64,000 nucleotides of DNA from Novosphingobium sp049354825 (GTDB lineage: Bacteria; Pseudomonadota; Alphaproteobacteria; Sphingomonadales; Sphingomonadaceae), in assembly GCF_049354825.1 (NCBI RefSeq), contig NZ_CP186480.1:1302001-1366000 (forward strand). Reading direction: 5' to 3'. Below are positions 50,298 to 58,482 of the stretch, piece by piece; positions within the stretch are counted from its first letter, which is position 1, and each line of letters starts with the position of its first letter. Both the position numbers and the translations under genes were made by a program. The notes under the pieces were generated by a model. That model saw nothing but the letters and a program-made list of their open reading frames with translations, did no database searches and had not been told where the DNA came from.

Positions 50298-52018
50298 TCC
50301 CCCTCCGAATTGCCGACCAGCGGCATCAGTTCGCGGATATCGATATCGCGCGTGGTGTCTGGCATCACCCCCAGCAGCGGGCCGATGCGGGGCACTAGGC
50401 GGCCGACGACGGGCGCCGCGTTCCAGGCGGCAGTGCGCTGGCCCGAGGTCGCGGCGGTACCCTGCGGCTCGTCGAGCGAGGCGATGACGACGTAGCGCGG
50501 GTTGTCCATCGGGAAGGCGGAAGCGAATGTCGCCACCACCGCGTTCTTCTGATAGCCGTGCGCGCCGGGCTTTTCCGCCGATCCGGTCTTGCCGCCGATG
50601 CGGAAACCCGGGGCGTTGGCCTTGCGGCCGGTGCCGTCGTCTACGATCAGGCGCAGCAGCTGGCGCATCCGCGCGCTGGTGGAATCCTTGAAAACGCGGC
50701 GGCCGGGAATGGTCGTGCCCGGCTCCACCTTGTGAAGCGTAGCGGGGTGCCAGATGCCGCCGTTGACCAGCGCGGCATAGGCGCTGGCGATGTGCAGCGG
50801 GGTGATCGCCAGCCCGTGCCCGAACGAGACGGTCATCGTTGTGATCTTGGCCCAGTCGCCGCGCGGCCACAGCGGAAAGCCGCGCGCCGGCAGTTCGATG
50901 GTCGGCCGCTGGTTGAAACCAAGGGAGATCATCGTCTGGCGCAGCCGCGCGCCGCCCAGTTCGGCGCCGATCTCGGCGCTGACGATGTTGGACGAATGGA
51001 TCAGCGTTTCGGGCACGTTGAGCGTCGAGCCGTAGTTCTCGTGATCGTGGATGGGAAAACCGTCAATCATCAGCGGCGAGACTGCCGGATACCGCTTGGC
51101 CATGCTGGTGACGACACCGGCATCGATGGCCGCGGCGATGGTGATCGGCTTCATCACCGAGCCGAGTTCATAAACCTGGTTGGTGAAGCGGTTGAAGATG
51201 TTGCCCGCGCCGCCCTGGTCGATCAGGTTCGGGTTGAACGATGGCAGCGAGGCCAGCGCGATGACCTCGCCGGTGTTGACGTCGAGGACGATGCCGCTGG
51301 CGCCCTTGGCGTTGCTGAGCGCCATGCCCTTGAGCAGCTCGTCCTCGAGCGCGCCCTGGACCCGCGAATCGATCGACAGCATCGCGGGGGTGCCGCGCGT
51401 GGCCGGGTCGGCGAGCAGCTTGTCGTAGACCTGCTCCATGCCGACCTGGCCGTGCCCCTCGGCGTCGACGTAGCCAAGCACGTGCGCACCCATCGATCCT
51501 TGCGGGTAATAGCGCTCGCTCTCGCGCGGGAATTCCAGCGCCGGCTCGCCAATGTCGCGGATGCGGTTGGCGTCCTCGGGCAGGATGCGGCGGCGCAGGT
51601 AGCCCGCCTTGCCCGAGGCGAGCCGGCGGGTCAGCTCGGCCTCGTTCATGTCGGGGAAGATGGCGACCAGCGCGCGGGCGACTTCGCGCGGGGTGTGAAC
51701 CAGAGGAGCGCCCTCGCCCATCGCCTTGGGATCATACCAAAGCGCGATGCCGGGGAAGGCGCGCGCCAGGGTCACGCCATTGCGATCGACGATGTCGCCG
51801 CGCGGCGGCAGCAGCGCGCTGGCCAGATCCTCGCCGCGCGGGGCGGGCTGCTCGATGCCGAGCCAGACGATCCGCCCCAGCGCCACCAGTCCGATCAACA
51901 TGAACGCAGCGATCACCCACAACGCCCGGACCTGCGCCGTCAGCAGGGCCTTGCGGCGCGCGTTGGCAAGGTCGACCCGCCCGGTGGCGATCGCTGTCGA
52001 GACGGTGATCGCGGTCAT
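50294..52018 (-). CDS. ftsI: Septal transpeptidase FtsI (PBP3)
   Basis: The 574-residue class B penicillin-binding protein has one N-terminal membrane segment (about 32-52) and a pedestal domain (LPPRGDIVDRNGVTLA). The transpeptidase domain has Ser in ELGSVMKPIT (SxxK), SSNIVS (SxN) and GGKTGSAEKP (KTG). It cross-links septal peptidoglycan with FtsW. Start ATG 52018 lies ten bases past the ftsL stop; the residues before it would be Arg-rich and out of family. Confidence 0.97.
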   Translation of the reverse strand: MTAITVSTAIATGRVDLANARRKALLTAQVRALWVIAAFMLIGLVALGRIVWLGIEQPAPRGEDLASALLPPRGDIVDRNGVTLARAFPGIALWYDPKAMGEGAPLVHTPREVARALVAIFPDMNEAELTRRLASGKAGYLRRRILPEDANRIRDIGEPALEFPRESERYYPQGSMGAHVLGYVDAEGHGQVGMEQVYDKLLADPATRGTPAMLSIDSRVQGALEDELLKGMALSNAKGASGIVLDVNTGEVIALASLPSFNPNLIDQGGAGNIFNRFTNQVYELGSVMKPITIAAAIDAGVVTSMAKRYPAVSPLMIDGFPIHDHENYGSTLNVPETLIHSSNIVSAEIGAELGGARLRQTMISLGFNQRPTIELPARGFPLWPRGDWAKITTMTVSFGHGLAITPLHIASAYAALVNGGIWHPATLHKVEPGTTIPGRRVFKDSTSARMRQLLRLIVDDGTGRKANAPGFRIGGKTGSAEKPGAHGYQKNAVVATFASAFPMDNPRYVVIASLDEPQGTAATSGQRTAAWNAAPVVGRLVPRIGPLLGVMPDTTRDIDIRELMPLVGNSEGE

Positions 52019-52028
52019 GCGGCGGCCC

Positions 52029-52559
52029 TTAGTCGTGCTCGGCGGAGGTCGGCCCAACCGATTGGGGCCGCTCGATCCGTGCCAGCCGTTCGCGCAAGGG
52101 CGCCGCATCCGCAACCTTGCGCGCGCCGGCATCCACAGCCGGCTTCGGTGCCTCGGCCGCCATCGCCTTGCCGGTGAGCGGGTTGAGCATCGCGGGCAGC
52201 ACCGATTCCTGCTCCGGATCGGCCGCGGCGACCATGATCGGCGCCGGCGCATCCGGGCCGCGCGGCTTGCCGAGCATGGCCAGCTGCTGTTCGCCCTCAA
52301 GGTACTGGGTCGCGGTGGGCGCGGCGTAGCCGAACTCCAGGTCGTTGAGCGAGCGTAGCTGCTGCTGGTTGGCGCGGGTCTCGAACTCGGTCTCGAGCAG
52401 GAGCTTCTGCTGCTTGAGCTGCACGATCTGCCGTTCGGCCAGGCGGACCTGGCTCTTCACCGCATTGACGCGGAATGTGAGCACCAGGAACAGCGTCAGG
52501 CACACCAGGAACACGCCGGCCAGGCCGATCGATTGCAGGCGGTCGCGGGTCAGGTTCAT
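52029..52559 (-). CDS. ftsL: FtsL-like divisome protein
   Basis: The 176-residue bitopic protein has a short cytoplasmic N-terminus, a membrane helix (about 11-30), a heptad-like coiled coil (AVKSQVRLAERQIVQLKQQK, about 33-68) and a Pro/Ala-rich tail. Sequence conservation in FtsL is low, so the call rests on topology and place between rsmH and ftsI. FtsL joins FtsQ and FtsB to activate FtsWI. It is longer than E. coli FtsL (121 residues). It overlaps rsmH in ATGA. Confidence 0.85.
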   Translation of the reverse strand: MNLTRDRLQSIGLAGVFLVCLTLFLVLTFRVNAVKSQVRLAERQIVQLKQQKLLLETEFETRANQQQLRSLNDLEFGYAAPTATQYLEGEQQLAMLGKPRGPDAPAPIMVAAADPEQESVLPAMLNPLTGKAMAAEAPKPAVDAGARKVADAAPLRERLARIERPQSVGPTSAEHD

Positions 52560-53527
52560 GCTGCCCTCCCAGGGGTGAGGTGGCGCGGTGCCGCGGCGGT
52601 GCGGACCGCCGCGCGAAGAGTAGCCGAGCGCGCGCGGGGGTTACGCGCGAGCTCGGCCGGGGTTGGCCGCACCGCCTTGGTGACCGGGGTAAAGGTCGGG
52701 GCGACGGCGGGAGCGGCCTGGGGAAGATGACGCGACGGCGCGGCGGCAGCGCCGCTGGCTTCGCGCAGGAACTGCTTGACGATACGGTCTTCGAGGCTGT
52801 GGAAGCTGACCACCGCCAGCCGGCCGCCGGCGCGCAGCAAGCGCTCGGCCGCGGCCAGCGCCTCGCGCAGCTCGTCGAGCTCCGCATTCACGTGGATGCG
52901 GATCGCCTGGAAGCTGCGGGTGGCGGGATCCTTTGGCTGGCCGGGATGCCAGCCGAGCGCCTTGCGGATGACACCCGCCAGCTCGCCGGTCGTCGTCAGC
53001 GGGCGGGCAGCGACGATGGCGCGGGCGACCCGGCGCGACTGGCGCTCCTCGCCGTACTGGTACAGCACGTCGGCGATCGTGTCGGCATCGGCTTCGTTGA
53101 CGAAGTCGGCGGCGCTGGGGCCGTCCTGCTCCATCCGCATGTCGAGCGGGCCGTCGGACGAGAACGCGAAACCGCGCTGCGCCTGGTCGAGCTGCATCGA
53201 GCTGACACCGATGTCCATCACCACCCCGTCCACCGCGGCGATGCCGGCGGCGGCCATTTCCTCGACCATTGCGGAGAAGCGCGCGGCGTGAAGGACGAGG
53301 CGCGGCGCCTCGCCACTCCTCTCGGGCCAGGCGCGGCCGGCAGCGATCGCGTCGGGGTCGCGGTCGAAGGCGTGGACGGTCGCGCCGGCGTCGAGCAGCC
53401 GGCGGGTGTAGCCACCGGCGCCGAACGTGGCGTCAACGATCACGGCACCCGGCCCGAAACCGTCCTCGGGGGTGAGAGCGGCGATCACTTCGTCGAGCAG
53501 GACCGGGATGTGCGGGGCGCCGGTCAC
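52556..53527 (-). CDS. rsmH: 16S rRNA (cytosine-1402-N4)-methyltransferase
   Basis: The 323-residue SAM-dependent enzyme methylates C1402 of 16S rRNA. HIPVLLDEVIAAL, VDATFGAGGYTRRLLDAG (SAM motif I), MDIGVSSMQLDQAQRGFAF, MRMEQDGPSAADFVN and VVSFHSLEDRIVKQFLRE are all diagnostic. The start is GTG 53527, overlapping the mraZ stop (GTGA). The C-terminus is Ala/Arg/Pro-rich. Confidence 0.96.
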   Translation of the reverse strand: MTGAPHIPVLLDEVIAALTPEDGFGPGAVIVDATFGAGGYTRRLLDAGATVHAFDRDPDAIAAGRAWPERSGEAPRLVLHAARFSAMVEEMAAAGIAAVDGVVMDIGVSSMQLDQAQRGFAFSSDGPLDMRMEQDGPSAADFVNEADADTIADVLYQYGEERQSRRVARAIVAARPLTTTGELAGVIRKALGWHPGQPKDPATRSFQAIRIHVNAELDELREALAAAERLLRAGGRLAVVSFHSLEDRIVKQFLREASGAAAAPSRHLPQAAPAVAPTFTPVTKAVRPTPAELARNPRARSATLRAAVRTAAAPRHLTPGRAA

Positions 53528-54042
53528 TTCTTGCCCTTTGCGGCCAGGCTGGCGGCGGCTTGGGCAGCGAATTCGGCGCAGGCTTCCTGTGCGTCTTCCC
53601 AGCCCCCGCCCATCCGGGCCAGTTCGTCCGGGTTCCACAGCGTGAAGAAGCTGCCGCCGCCCTGAAAGAACAGCGCATCGGCGATGTTGCCGACCTTGAA
53701 GAAGCGGTCGGGCATCACGAACCGGCCGCTGTCGTCGAACGGAACCTTGGAGAACCCGAACAGCTGGGCCGAGCGCATGTCGCGGTCGAAATCGACGCCC
53801 CGCTCCAGCGCAACGCGCTCCTCGCGGTCGAGCTGGTCGTCGAGGGTCGCCACGCGCGACAGCCCGAAGCCGACCAGGCAGCGCCAGCGGTCGTGCTTGG
53901 CAAGGCACAGCACGCGCTCGCCATCGCCCGATTCCCGAACCGCCTTGCGGAAGTCGGGCGGCAGCACGAAACGACCCTTCTCACCGATCGGTGAGAAGCC
54001 CTGGCCGCTGTAGCTGATAGGCTGTCCCGCCACGCCCCACAT
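53524..54042 (-). CDS. mraZ: Transcriptional regulator MraZ
   Basis: The 172-residue protein is made of two SpoVT/AbrB-like repeats. The first has GEKGRFVLPPDFRKAV and the second FDDSGRFVMPDRFFKV. MraZ represses the dcw operon in E. coli by binding repeats upstream of its own gene. It is the first gene of the 19-kb dcw unit. ATG 54042 gives MWGVAGQP before the first repeat; a GTG at 54033 is possible. A C-terminal extension of about 25 residues is Ala-rich. Confidence 0.93.
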   Translation of the reverse strand: MWGVAGQPISYSGQGFSPIGEKGRFVLPPDFRKAVRESGDGERVLCLAKHDRWRCLVGFGLSRVATLDDQLDREERVALERGVDFDRDMRSAQLFGFSKVPFDDSGRFVMPDRFFKVGNIADALFFQGGGSFFTLWNPDELARMGGGWEDAQEACAEFAAQAAASLAAKGKK

Positions 54043-54164
54043 CCGGACTTGCGCCCGGCTCCCCAAGTAAAACCCTACCGCCCCGGCCGCGCGCCCACGC
54101 AGCCGGCTCACCCCCTCGGGTGCACGGATTTAAAGCTGATGGACGGACTTACCGCAGCACCCTG

Positions 54165-54204
54165 CGGGAGAAAAGGGAAAAGTGCGGGAAATCACGGGAT
54201 ATAA
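54165..54204 (-). promoter_or_regulatory. Putative MraZ operator repeats and dcw promoter
   Basis: On the plus strand GGGA occurs at 54166, 54175, 54186 and 54196, spacings of 9, 11 and 10 bases, with A-rich spacers. E. coli MraZ binds TGGGN repeats with five-base spacers, also a 10-base period. On the mraZ sense strand they read TCCC. A TTATAT hexamer (54204-54199) adjoins, so bound MraZ could block initiation. The orientation relative to the E. coli boxes is unverified. Confidence 0.5.
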
Positions 54205-54363
54205 CGCTAAACCTCTGAAAGATAGTCGTTAACTTGCCCAGTCGCCCTGCCACATCGTTGTCGAAAGCTTACCGGAAACCCCGCAATTGCATAGGCTTTC
54301 GGCCGACTCGAAACGCGGTGCCAGCGTCGTCCCGGGATTTCCCGTGGCGCCGCCCCGGACACG

Positions 54364-54400
54364 AAAAAAGGAGCGGCCGGACGTGCGTCCGGCCGCTCCT
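54364..54400 (-). terminator. Strong Rho-independent terminator of the cpa/tad operon
   Basis: A perfect 15-bp stem (CGTCCGGCCGCTCCT at 54386-54400 with its complement at 54369-54383) has a two-base loop by pairing. On the minus strand it is followed by TTTTTT (54369-54364). It lies 29 bases past the tadC stop and separates the pilus genes from the dcw promoter. Confidence 0.92.
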
Positions 54401-54429
54401 GATTTTGGGTCTTTACGGAGTCGCCGAGG

Positions 54430-55443
54430 TCAGCCGCCCGTCTTGGTCGGACCGCCGTGCGAGAAGGCGTCGGCGATCGAACAGGCCGCCGGGCCGAGAA
54501 TGGCAATGAACAGCACCGGCAGGATGAAAAGGATCAGCGGCACGGTCATAATCGCTGGCAGGCGCGCGGCCTTTTCCTCGGCCCGCATCATGCGTTCATT
54601 GCGGAACTCGGCCGACAGCACGCGCAGCGCCGAGGCCAGCGGCGTACCGTAGCGTTCGGTCTGCACCATCGTTGTGGTCACCCCCTTCACCGCGTCGAGG
54701 TTGACGCGGTAGGCCAGGTTCTCGAACGCCTGGCGGCGCTCGGACAGGAACGACAGCTCGATCGCGGTCAGCGCGAATTCGTCACCCAGTTCGGGATAGG
54801 CGCGGCCCAGTTCCTTGGCGACGCGGTTGAAAGCGGCGTCGACGGTCAGGCCCGCCTCGGCGCAGATAACCAGCAGGTCGAGCGCGTCGGGCAAGCCCTT
54901 GCGGATCGCATCGGTGCGCTTCTTCGACTTGTTGGTGATCCACAGCTCCGGGCCCTTGTAGCCGCCCAGCACGAAGGCGGCGAAGAACATCAGTCGCTTC
55001 ATGCCGCCCCATTCGGGGAAATAATTGATGCCATAGACCATCAGCGCGGCGATGCCGCCGAGCACGATCGGCAACACCGCGCGCAGGGTGATGATGACGA
55101 TCGCCAGCTCTTTCTTGCGGATGCCGGCCTGGGCCAGCTTTTGCTGGATATCGGCGACCTGGCTATCCTGCAGGACCTTCAGCGACGACAGCGCGTCGCG
55201 CATCTTGTCGGTGGTTTCGCTCTTGCGCACCAGGCTGGCGCGCTTCTTCGCCGACTGGCCGATCAGTCCGGCCTTGAGCTGTTCGCGCCGTTCGTTAAGT
55301 GCCTTGACGCGCTTCTGCATCGGATCGCGGATCGTGACCGCGGCGTAGACCGCGAACATGACCGCCATCGCAGCCATTCCCGCCAGGATCGAGCCGATCC
55401 AGATGACGTCGAAGCCAAGCAGCGTGGGACCGGAAGAGTTCAT
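54430..55443 (-). CDS. tadC: Type II/IV secretion F-domain protein TadC
   Basis: The 337-residue inner-membrane platform protein of Flp/Tad pili has four hydrophobic segments (about 15-35, 115-135, 145-160, 300-325). The T2SSF domain includes RKGLPDALDLLVICAEAGLT and ELGRAYPELGDEFALTAIEL. It pairs with TadB to anchor the pilus machine. Start ATG 55443 has GGGGAC upstream; a GTG at 55458 is alternative. It is the last gene of the operon, followed by the strong terminator. Confidence 0.92.
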   Translation of the reverse strand: MNSSGPTLLGFDVIWIGSILAGMAAMAVMFAVYAAVTIRDPMQKRVKALNERREQLKAGLIGQSAKKRASLVRKSETTDKMRDALSSLKVLQDSQVADIQQKLAQAGIRKKELAIVIITLRAVLPIVLGGIAALMVYGINYFPEWGGMKRLMFFAAFVLGGYKGPELWITNKSKKRTDAIRKGLPDALDLLVICAEAGLTVDAAFNRVAKELGRAYPELGDEFALTAIELSFLSERRQAFENLAYRVNLDAVKGVTTTMVQTERYGTPLASALRVLSAEFRNERMMRAEEKAARLPAIMTVPLILFILPVLFIAILGPAACSIADAFSHGGPTKTGG

Positions 55444-55458
55444 CGCAATCGTCCCCAC

Positions 55459-56430
55459 TCAGATTTCGAAGCTGACCATCTTGGCCATGATGAAGGCGCC
55501 GATGGCCATCCACGTCAGCCCGCCCAGGCCGGTGACTATCAGGCGATCGTCGGTGAAGAACGGCGCCAGGTACTTGGGATTGATCCACCAGATCATCGCG
55601 AAGACGATGAACGGCAGCGACCCGACGATGTAGGCCGAGGCCTTGGATTCCGAACTCATCGCCCGGATCTTGAGCTTCATCTGGGCGCGCTTGCGCAGCA
55701 CGTCGGCCAGGTTCGAAAGCGTTTCGGCCAGGTTGCCGCCGGTCTCGCGCTGGATCGCCAGGGTAATGCAGAAGAAGCTGAACTCGGCGGTGTTGAGCCG
55801 GTCGGCGGTTTCCTGGAGCGCGTCCTCCATGGTCCGGCCGATCTTGATGCGCTCGGTCACCAGCTTGAATTCCTCGCCCACCGGGCCAGGCACTTCGCTC
55901 GACACGATGCCCAGCGTCTCGGTCACCGGCAGGCCCGAGCGCAGGCCGCGCACCAGCAGCTCGATGGCGTCGGGAAACTTCGTGGTGAACTTGTTGGTGC
56001 GCTTGTTGATCAGGAAGCCGACCACCTTGTGCGGCAGGCCCGCGCCGATCAGCACACCGATGCCCAGCGACAGCATCAGTGCATGGCTCTTGATGAAAAT
56101 GATCGCGGTGATCGCGAGCGCCAGCCCGACCGAAGCGTAGAGGTACTGGTTGATCGTCCAGTTCTTGCCGGTGCGGTGCAGGCGCAGGTTGAGGGCCTCG
56201 ACCCGCGACTGCGAACCGGCGATGCGGTGCATCGTCGGCTTGCGCGCGGCAACCGCCTTCTTGAGCTGCGCCTCGACGCGGTCGAGCTGGTTGTCGGAGT
56301 GGCGATAGCGGACCGCCTGGAGGCGCCGCGCGCTCGCCTTGCCCACCGAGGGGCCCGAGACCAGCATGTAGAGCAGCACCAGGAACCCGGTGAGGCCGCC
56401 TGCGATCAGCATCGTCTGCAGGAAAGTCAT
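55459..56430 (-). CDS. tadB: Type II/IV secretion F-domain protein TadB
   Basis: The 323-residue platform protein has hydrophobic segments at about 5-25, 93-135 and 265-320. The F domain reads FPDAIELLVRGLRSGLPVTE and SFFCITLAIQRETGGNLAET, typical of TadB. It normally follows the ATPase gene cpaF/tadA, but here it follows cpaE across 69 bases that contain no gene. TadC follows within 16 bases. Confidence 0.92.
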   Translation of the reverse strand: MTFLQTMLIAGGLTGFLVLLYMLVSGPSVGKASARRLQAVRYRHSDNQLDRVEAQLKKAVAARKPTMHRIAGSQSRVEALNLRLHRTGKNWTINQYLYASVGLALAITAIIFIKSHALMLSLGIGVLIGAGLPHKVVGFLINKRTNKFTTKFPDAIELLVRGLRSGLPVTETLGIVSSEVPGPVGEEFKLVTERIKIGRTMEDALQETADRLNTAEFSFFCITLAIQRETGGNLAETLSNLADVLRKRAQMKLKIRAMSSESKASAYIVGSLPFIVFAMIWWINPKYLAPFFTDDRLIVTGLGGLTWMAIGAFIMAKMVSFEI

Positions 56431-56499
56431 CGCGGCTCTCGCCCCCCTACCAGTCCGTCTTCCTGCCGGCTCGCGGACCATCCGCGCGCCGGCCCCTTC

Positions 56500-57795
56500 T
56501 TACGCCGCGGCGGCGGCCCCGGCCTTCTTGCCGTCCTTCTTGGCCATCAGGCCCTTGAGGTCGAACTTGGCCAGCAGTGAGCCGCCCTTGGCGGGCTTGC
56601 CGTCATCGCCGTCGCTTTCGCTGTCGGTCACCCCGCCGACCGCGCGGCCAAGGTCGCGGATCACGCTGCCCGGCTTGCTCGAACGATTGGCCTCGGCAAA
56701 GGTCTGACCGAGCTTGGCCGCGTTGCACGCAGCCTTGAGGTCATAGGGCACCGAGAAATCGATCTTGCGCTCGATCGAGCTTTCGAAGTCGGGCTTGGAA
56801 ATCTCCATCGTGCCGGCCTGGACCTTGTTGGCGACGATCAGCGTCTGGACGTGCGCGGCATTGGTCTTGAGCCAGGACAGGATGCGGATCGCGTCGCGCG
56901 CGGATGCCAGCGTCATCTCCACCACCAGCACGATGACGTTTACGTCGGCCAGCAGGTGCGGGAAGTTGATCAGCATGTTGCGCGGCAGGTCGATGACCGT
57001 CATCTCGAACGCCTGGCGGAATTCCTCCTCCAGCTGCACGAAGGCGGCGCCGTCGGTCATCAGCGGCGAATTGATCGGCGCCTCGGCCGACAGGATCGCC
57101 AGGTTCTCATTGGCGCGGATCATCGCACGCTCGATGAACAGGCCGTCGATGCGGCCCGGGTTGTCGATCGCGTCGGTCAGGCCGCGGCCCGGTTCCAGGT
57201 CGAGCGCAAGCGCGCCGGTACCGAAATGAATGTCGAGATCGAGCAGCGCGGTCGGCTGCTTTTCCTCGGCGCTGAACAGCCAGGCCAGCGAGGTCGCCAG
57301 CGTCGACGCGCCGACCCCGCCGCGCGTGCCGATCACCGCGGTCGAGATGTGGCGCTTGGCCGCACCCGGGTCCTGGTTGCGCGGGGCGTTGAAGATCGCC
57401 TGCGCACCGGCCAGCGTCTCGCGCACCGCGGCGGGATTGAGCGGCTTGAGCAGGTAATCGTGGATGCCGCTGGCGAGCAGGTCGCGGTAAAGACGCACGT
57501 CGTTGACCTGGCCGACCGCGATGACCACCGTGCCGGGCTCGCAGACTTCGGCCAGGGCGTTGATGTCGCCAAGCGGATCGCCGCATTCGGACAGGTCGAC
57601 CATCAGGATGTTCGGGCTGGCGGTGATCGACAGCGACTGCACCGCGTTGCGCAGGCCGCCCTTGTGGCACTTCTCCGGCTGCCAGCCCATTTCGATCACG
57701 ACCGGGCGCAGGACGTCGAGCGCGGCCTCGTCGCAGATGTAGCTGGCGAAGGGATCGCGGCTGCCGGCAACGGCCGGTTTGAAAGGAGCGTTCAT
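56500..57795 (-). CDS. cpaE: Pilus assembly ATPase-like protein CpaE/TadZ
   Basis: The 431-residue protein has a receiver-like N-terminal domain (about 30-140, with NILMVDLSECGDP and YLLKPLNPAAV) and a MinD/ParA-like ATPase domain (about 160-390). The deviant Walker A is IGTRGGVGASTLA, in which the usual GK is GA, as in other CpaE proteins. LLDLDIHFG and VIDLPRN follow. CpaE/TadZ localises the Tad machine, often at a pole. The C-terminus is Lys/Gly-rich. Start ATG 57795 lies four bases past the cpaD stop, with AAGGAG before it. Confidence 0.9.
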   Translation of the reverse strand: MNAPFKPAVAGSRDPFASYICDEAALDVLRPVVIEMGWQPEKCHKGGLRNAVQSLSITASPNILMVDLSECGDPLGDINALAEVCEPGTVVIAVGQVNDVRLYRDLLASGIHDYLLKPLNPAAVRETLAGAQAIFNAPRNQDPGAAKRHISTAVIGTRGGVGASTLATSLAWLFSAEEKQPTALLDLDIHFGTGALALDLEPGRGLTDAIDNPGRIDGLFIERAMIRANENLAILSAEAPINSPLMTDGAAFVQLEEEFRQAFEMTVIDLPRNMLINFPHLLADVNVIVLVVEMTLASARDAIRILSWLKTNAAHVQTLIVANKVQAGTMEISKPDFESSIERKIDFSVPYDLKAACNAAKLGQTFAEANRSSKPGSVIRDLGRAVGGVTDSESDGDDGKPAKGGSLLAKFDLKGLMAKKDGKKAGAAAAA

Positions 57796-57799
57796 CGTC

Positions 57800-58468
57800 T
57801 TACTTCCCACTACCGGAGCTGGCACTGGAGGTGCCGTTGTCCTTGAGGCCCTTGGTGCCGGTCGGGTCGGCGGCGCGGTACGTCTCGATCGCCTTGTTCG
57901 AGCTCATCACCGTCGTTTCGCCATTGCCGACCTCGCCCTTGATCAGGTGCTGCGGGTCGGCGACCATCACGGCCAGGTTGCCGTTGGTGGCGCAGCCGTA
58001 ATTCGAGCCGGCACCATTGACGTCGTTGAGGTCCGACTTGGCCGACCAGTCCGGGCAGCCGGGCACTTCGGCGCGGCTGCGCGACACCACGACGCGCGCG
58101 GTCCCGGCACTGATGGCGCCCTGGGTGACCGGGGCATCGGCGCCGACCAGCATGCCATAGCGGCTCGCCACCGCCTCGATCGAGGCGCGCGTGGCCGAGC
58201 TGGCGAGCGGATCGTCAATGGCGATCTTGTCGCCGTAGCGCAGGTCGAGCGCCTCGAACCAGCCGGCCAGGCGGCGCGCCTCGTTGGGCGACAGGCCATC
58301 CGGCCCGGCCATCAGGTCGAGCGCGTAGTTGGTGCGATAGACCACCGGCTGGTGGATCGATTCCAGCGACCGGTTGGACGGGATGCCGCCGCACGCGGAC
58401 AGCGACAGGCCGAGCGCGAGGACCAGCAGCGACGCCGGCCGGCGGGCAAGGTTATGGGATGTACGCAT
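57800..58468 (-). CDS. cpaD: Pilus assembly lipoprotein CpaD
   Basis: The 222-residue lipoprotein has a lipobox LSLSACGG (Cys about 26) and the CpaD domain with GCPDWSAKSD and YGCATNGNLAVMVADPQHL, the most conserved part of the family. It probably supports the CpaC secretin in the outer membrane. The tail is Ser/Gly-rich. It lies 14 bases after cpaC and is part of the operon. Confidence 0.9.
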   Translation of the reverse strand: MRTSHNLARRPASLLVLALGLSLSACGGIPSNRSLESIHQPVVYRTNYALDLMAGPDGLSPNEARRLAGWFEALDLRYGDKIAIDDPLASSATRASIEAVASRYGMLVGADAPVTQGAISAGTARVVVSRSRAEVPGCPDWSAKSDLNDVNGAGSNYGCATNGNLAVMVADPQHLIKGEVGNGETTVMSSNKAIETYRAADPTGTKGLKDNGTSSASSGSGK

Positions 58469-58482
58469 CTGTCTCGCCTCGC

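Larger units (their letters stand above)
54043..54429. other. 387-base gap between tadC and mraZ
   Basis: I see no gene here. Short frames on both strands lack ribosome sites and motifs. It holds, from the mraZ side, a leader of about 120 bases, the phased GGGA repeats with a TTATAT-like -10 just upstream, a GTTAAC at 54228-54233, and the intrinsic terminator of the pilus operon. Confidence 0.7.
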
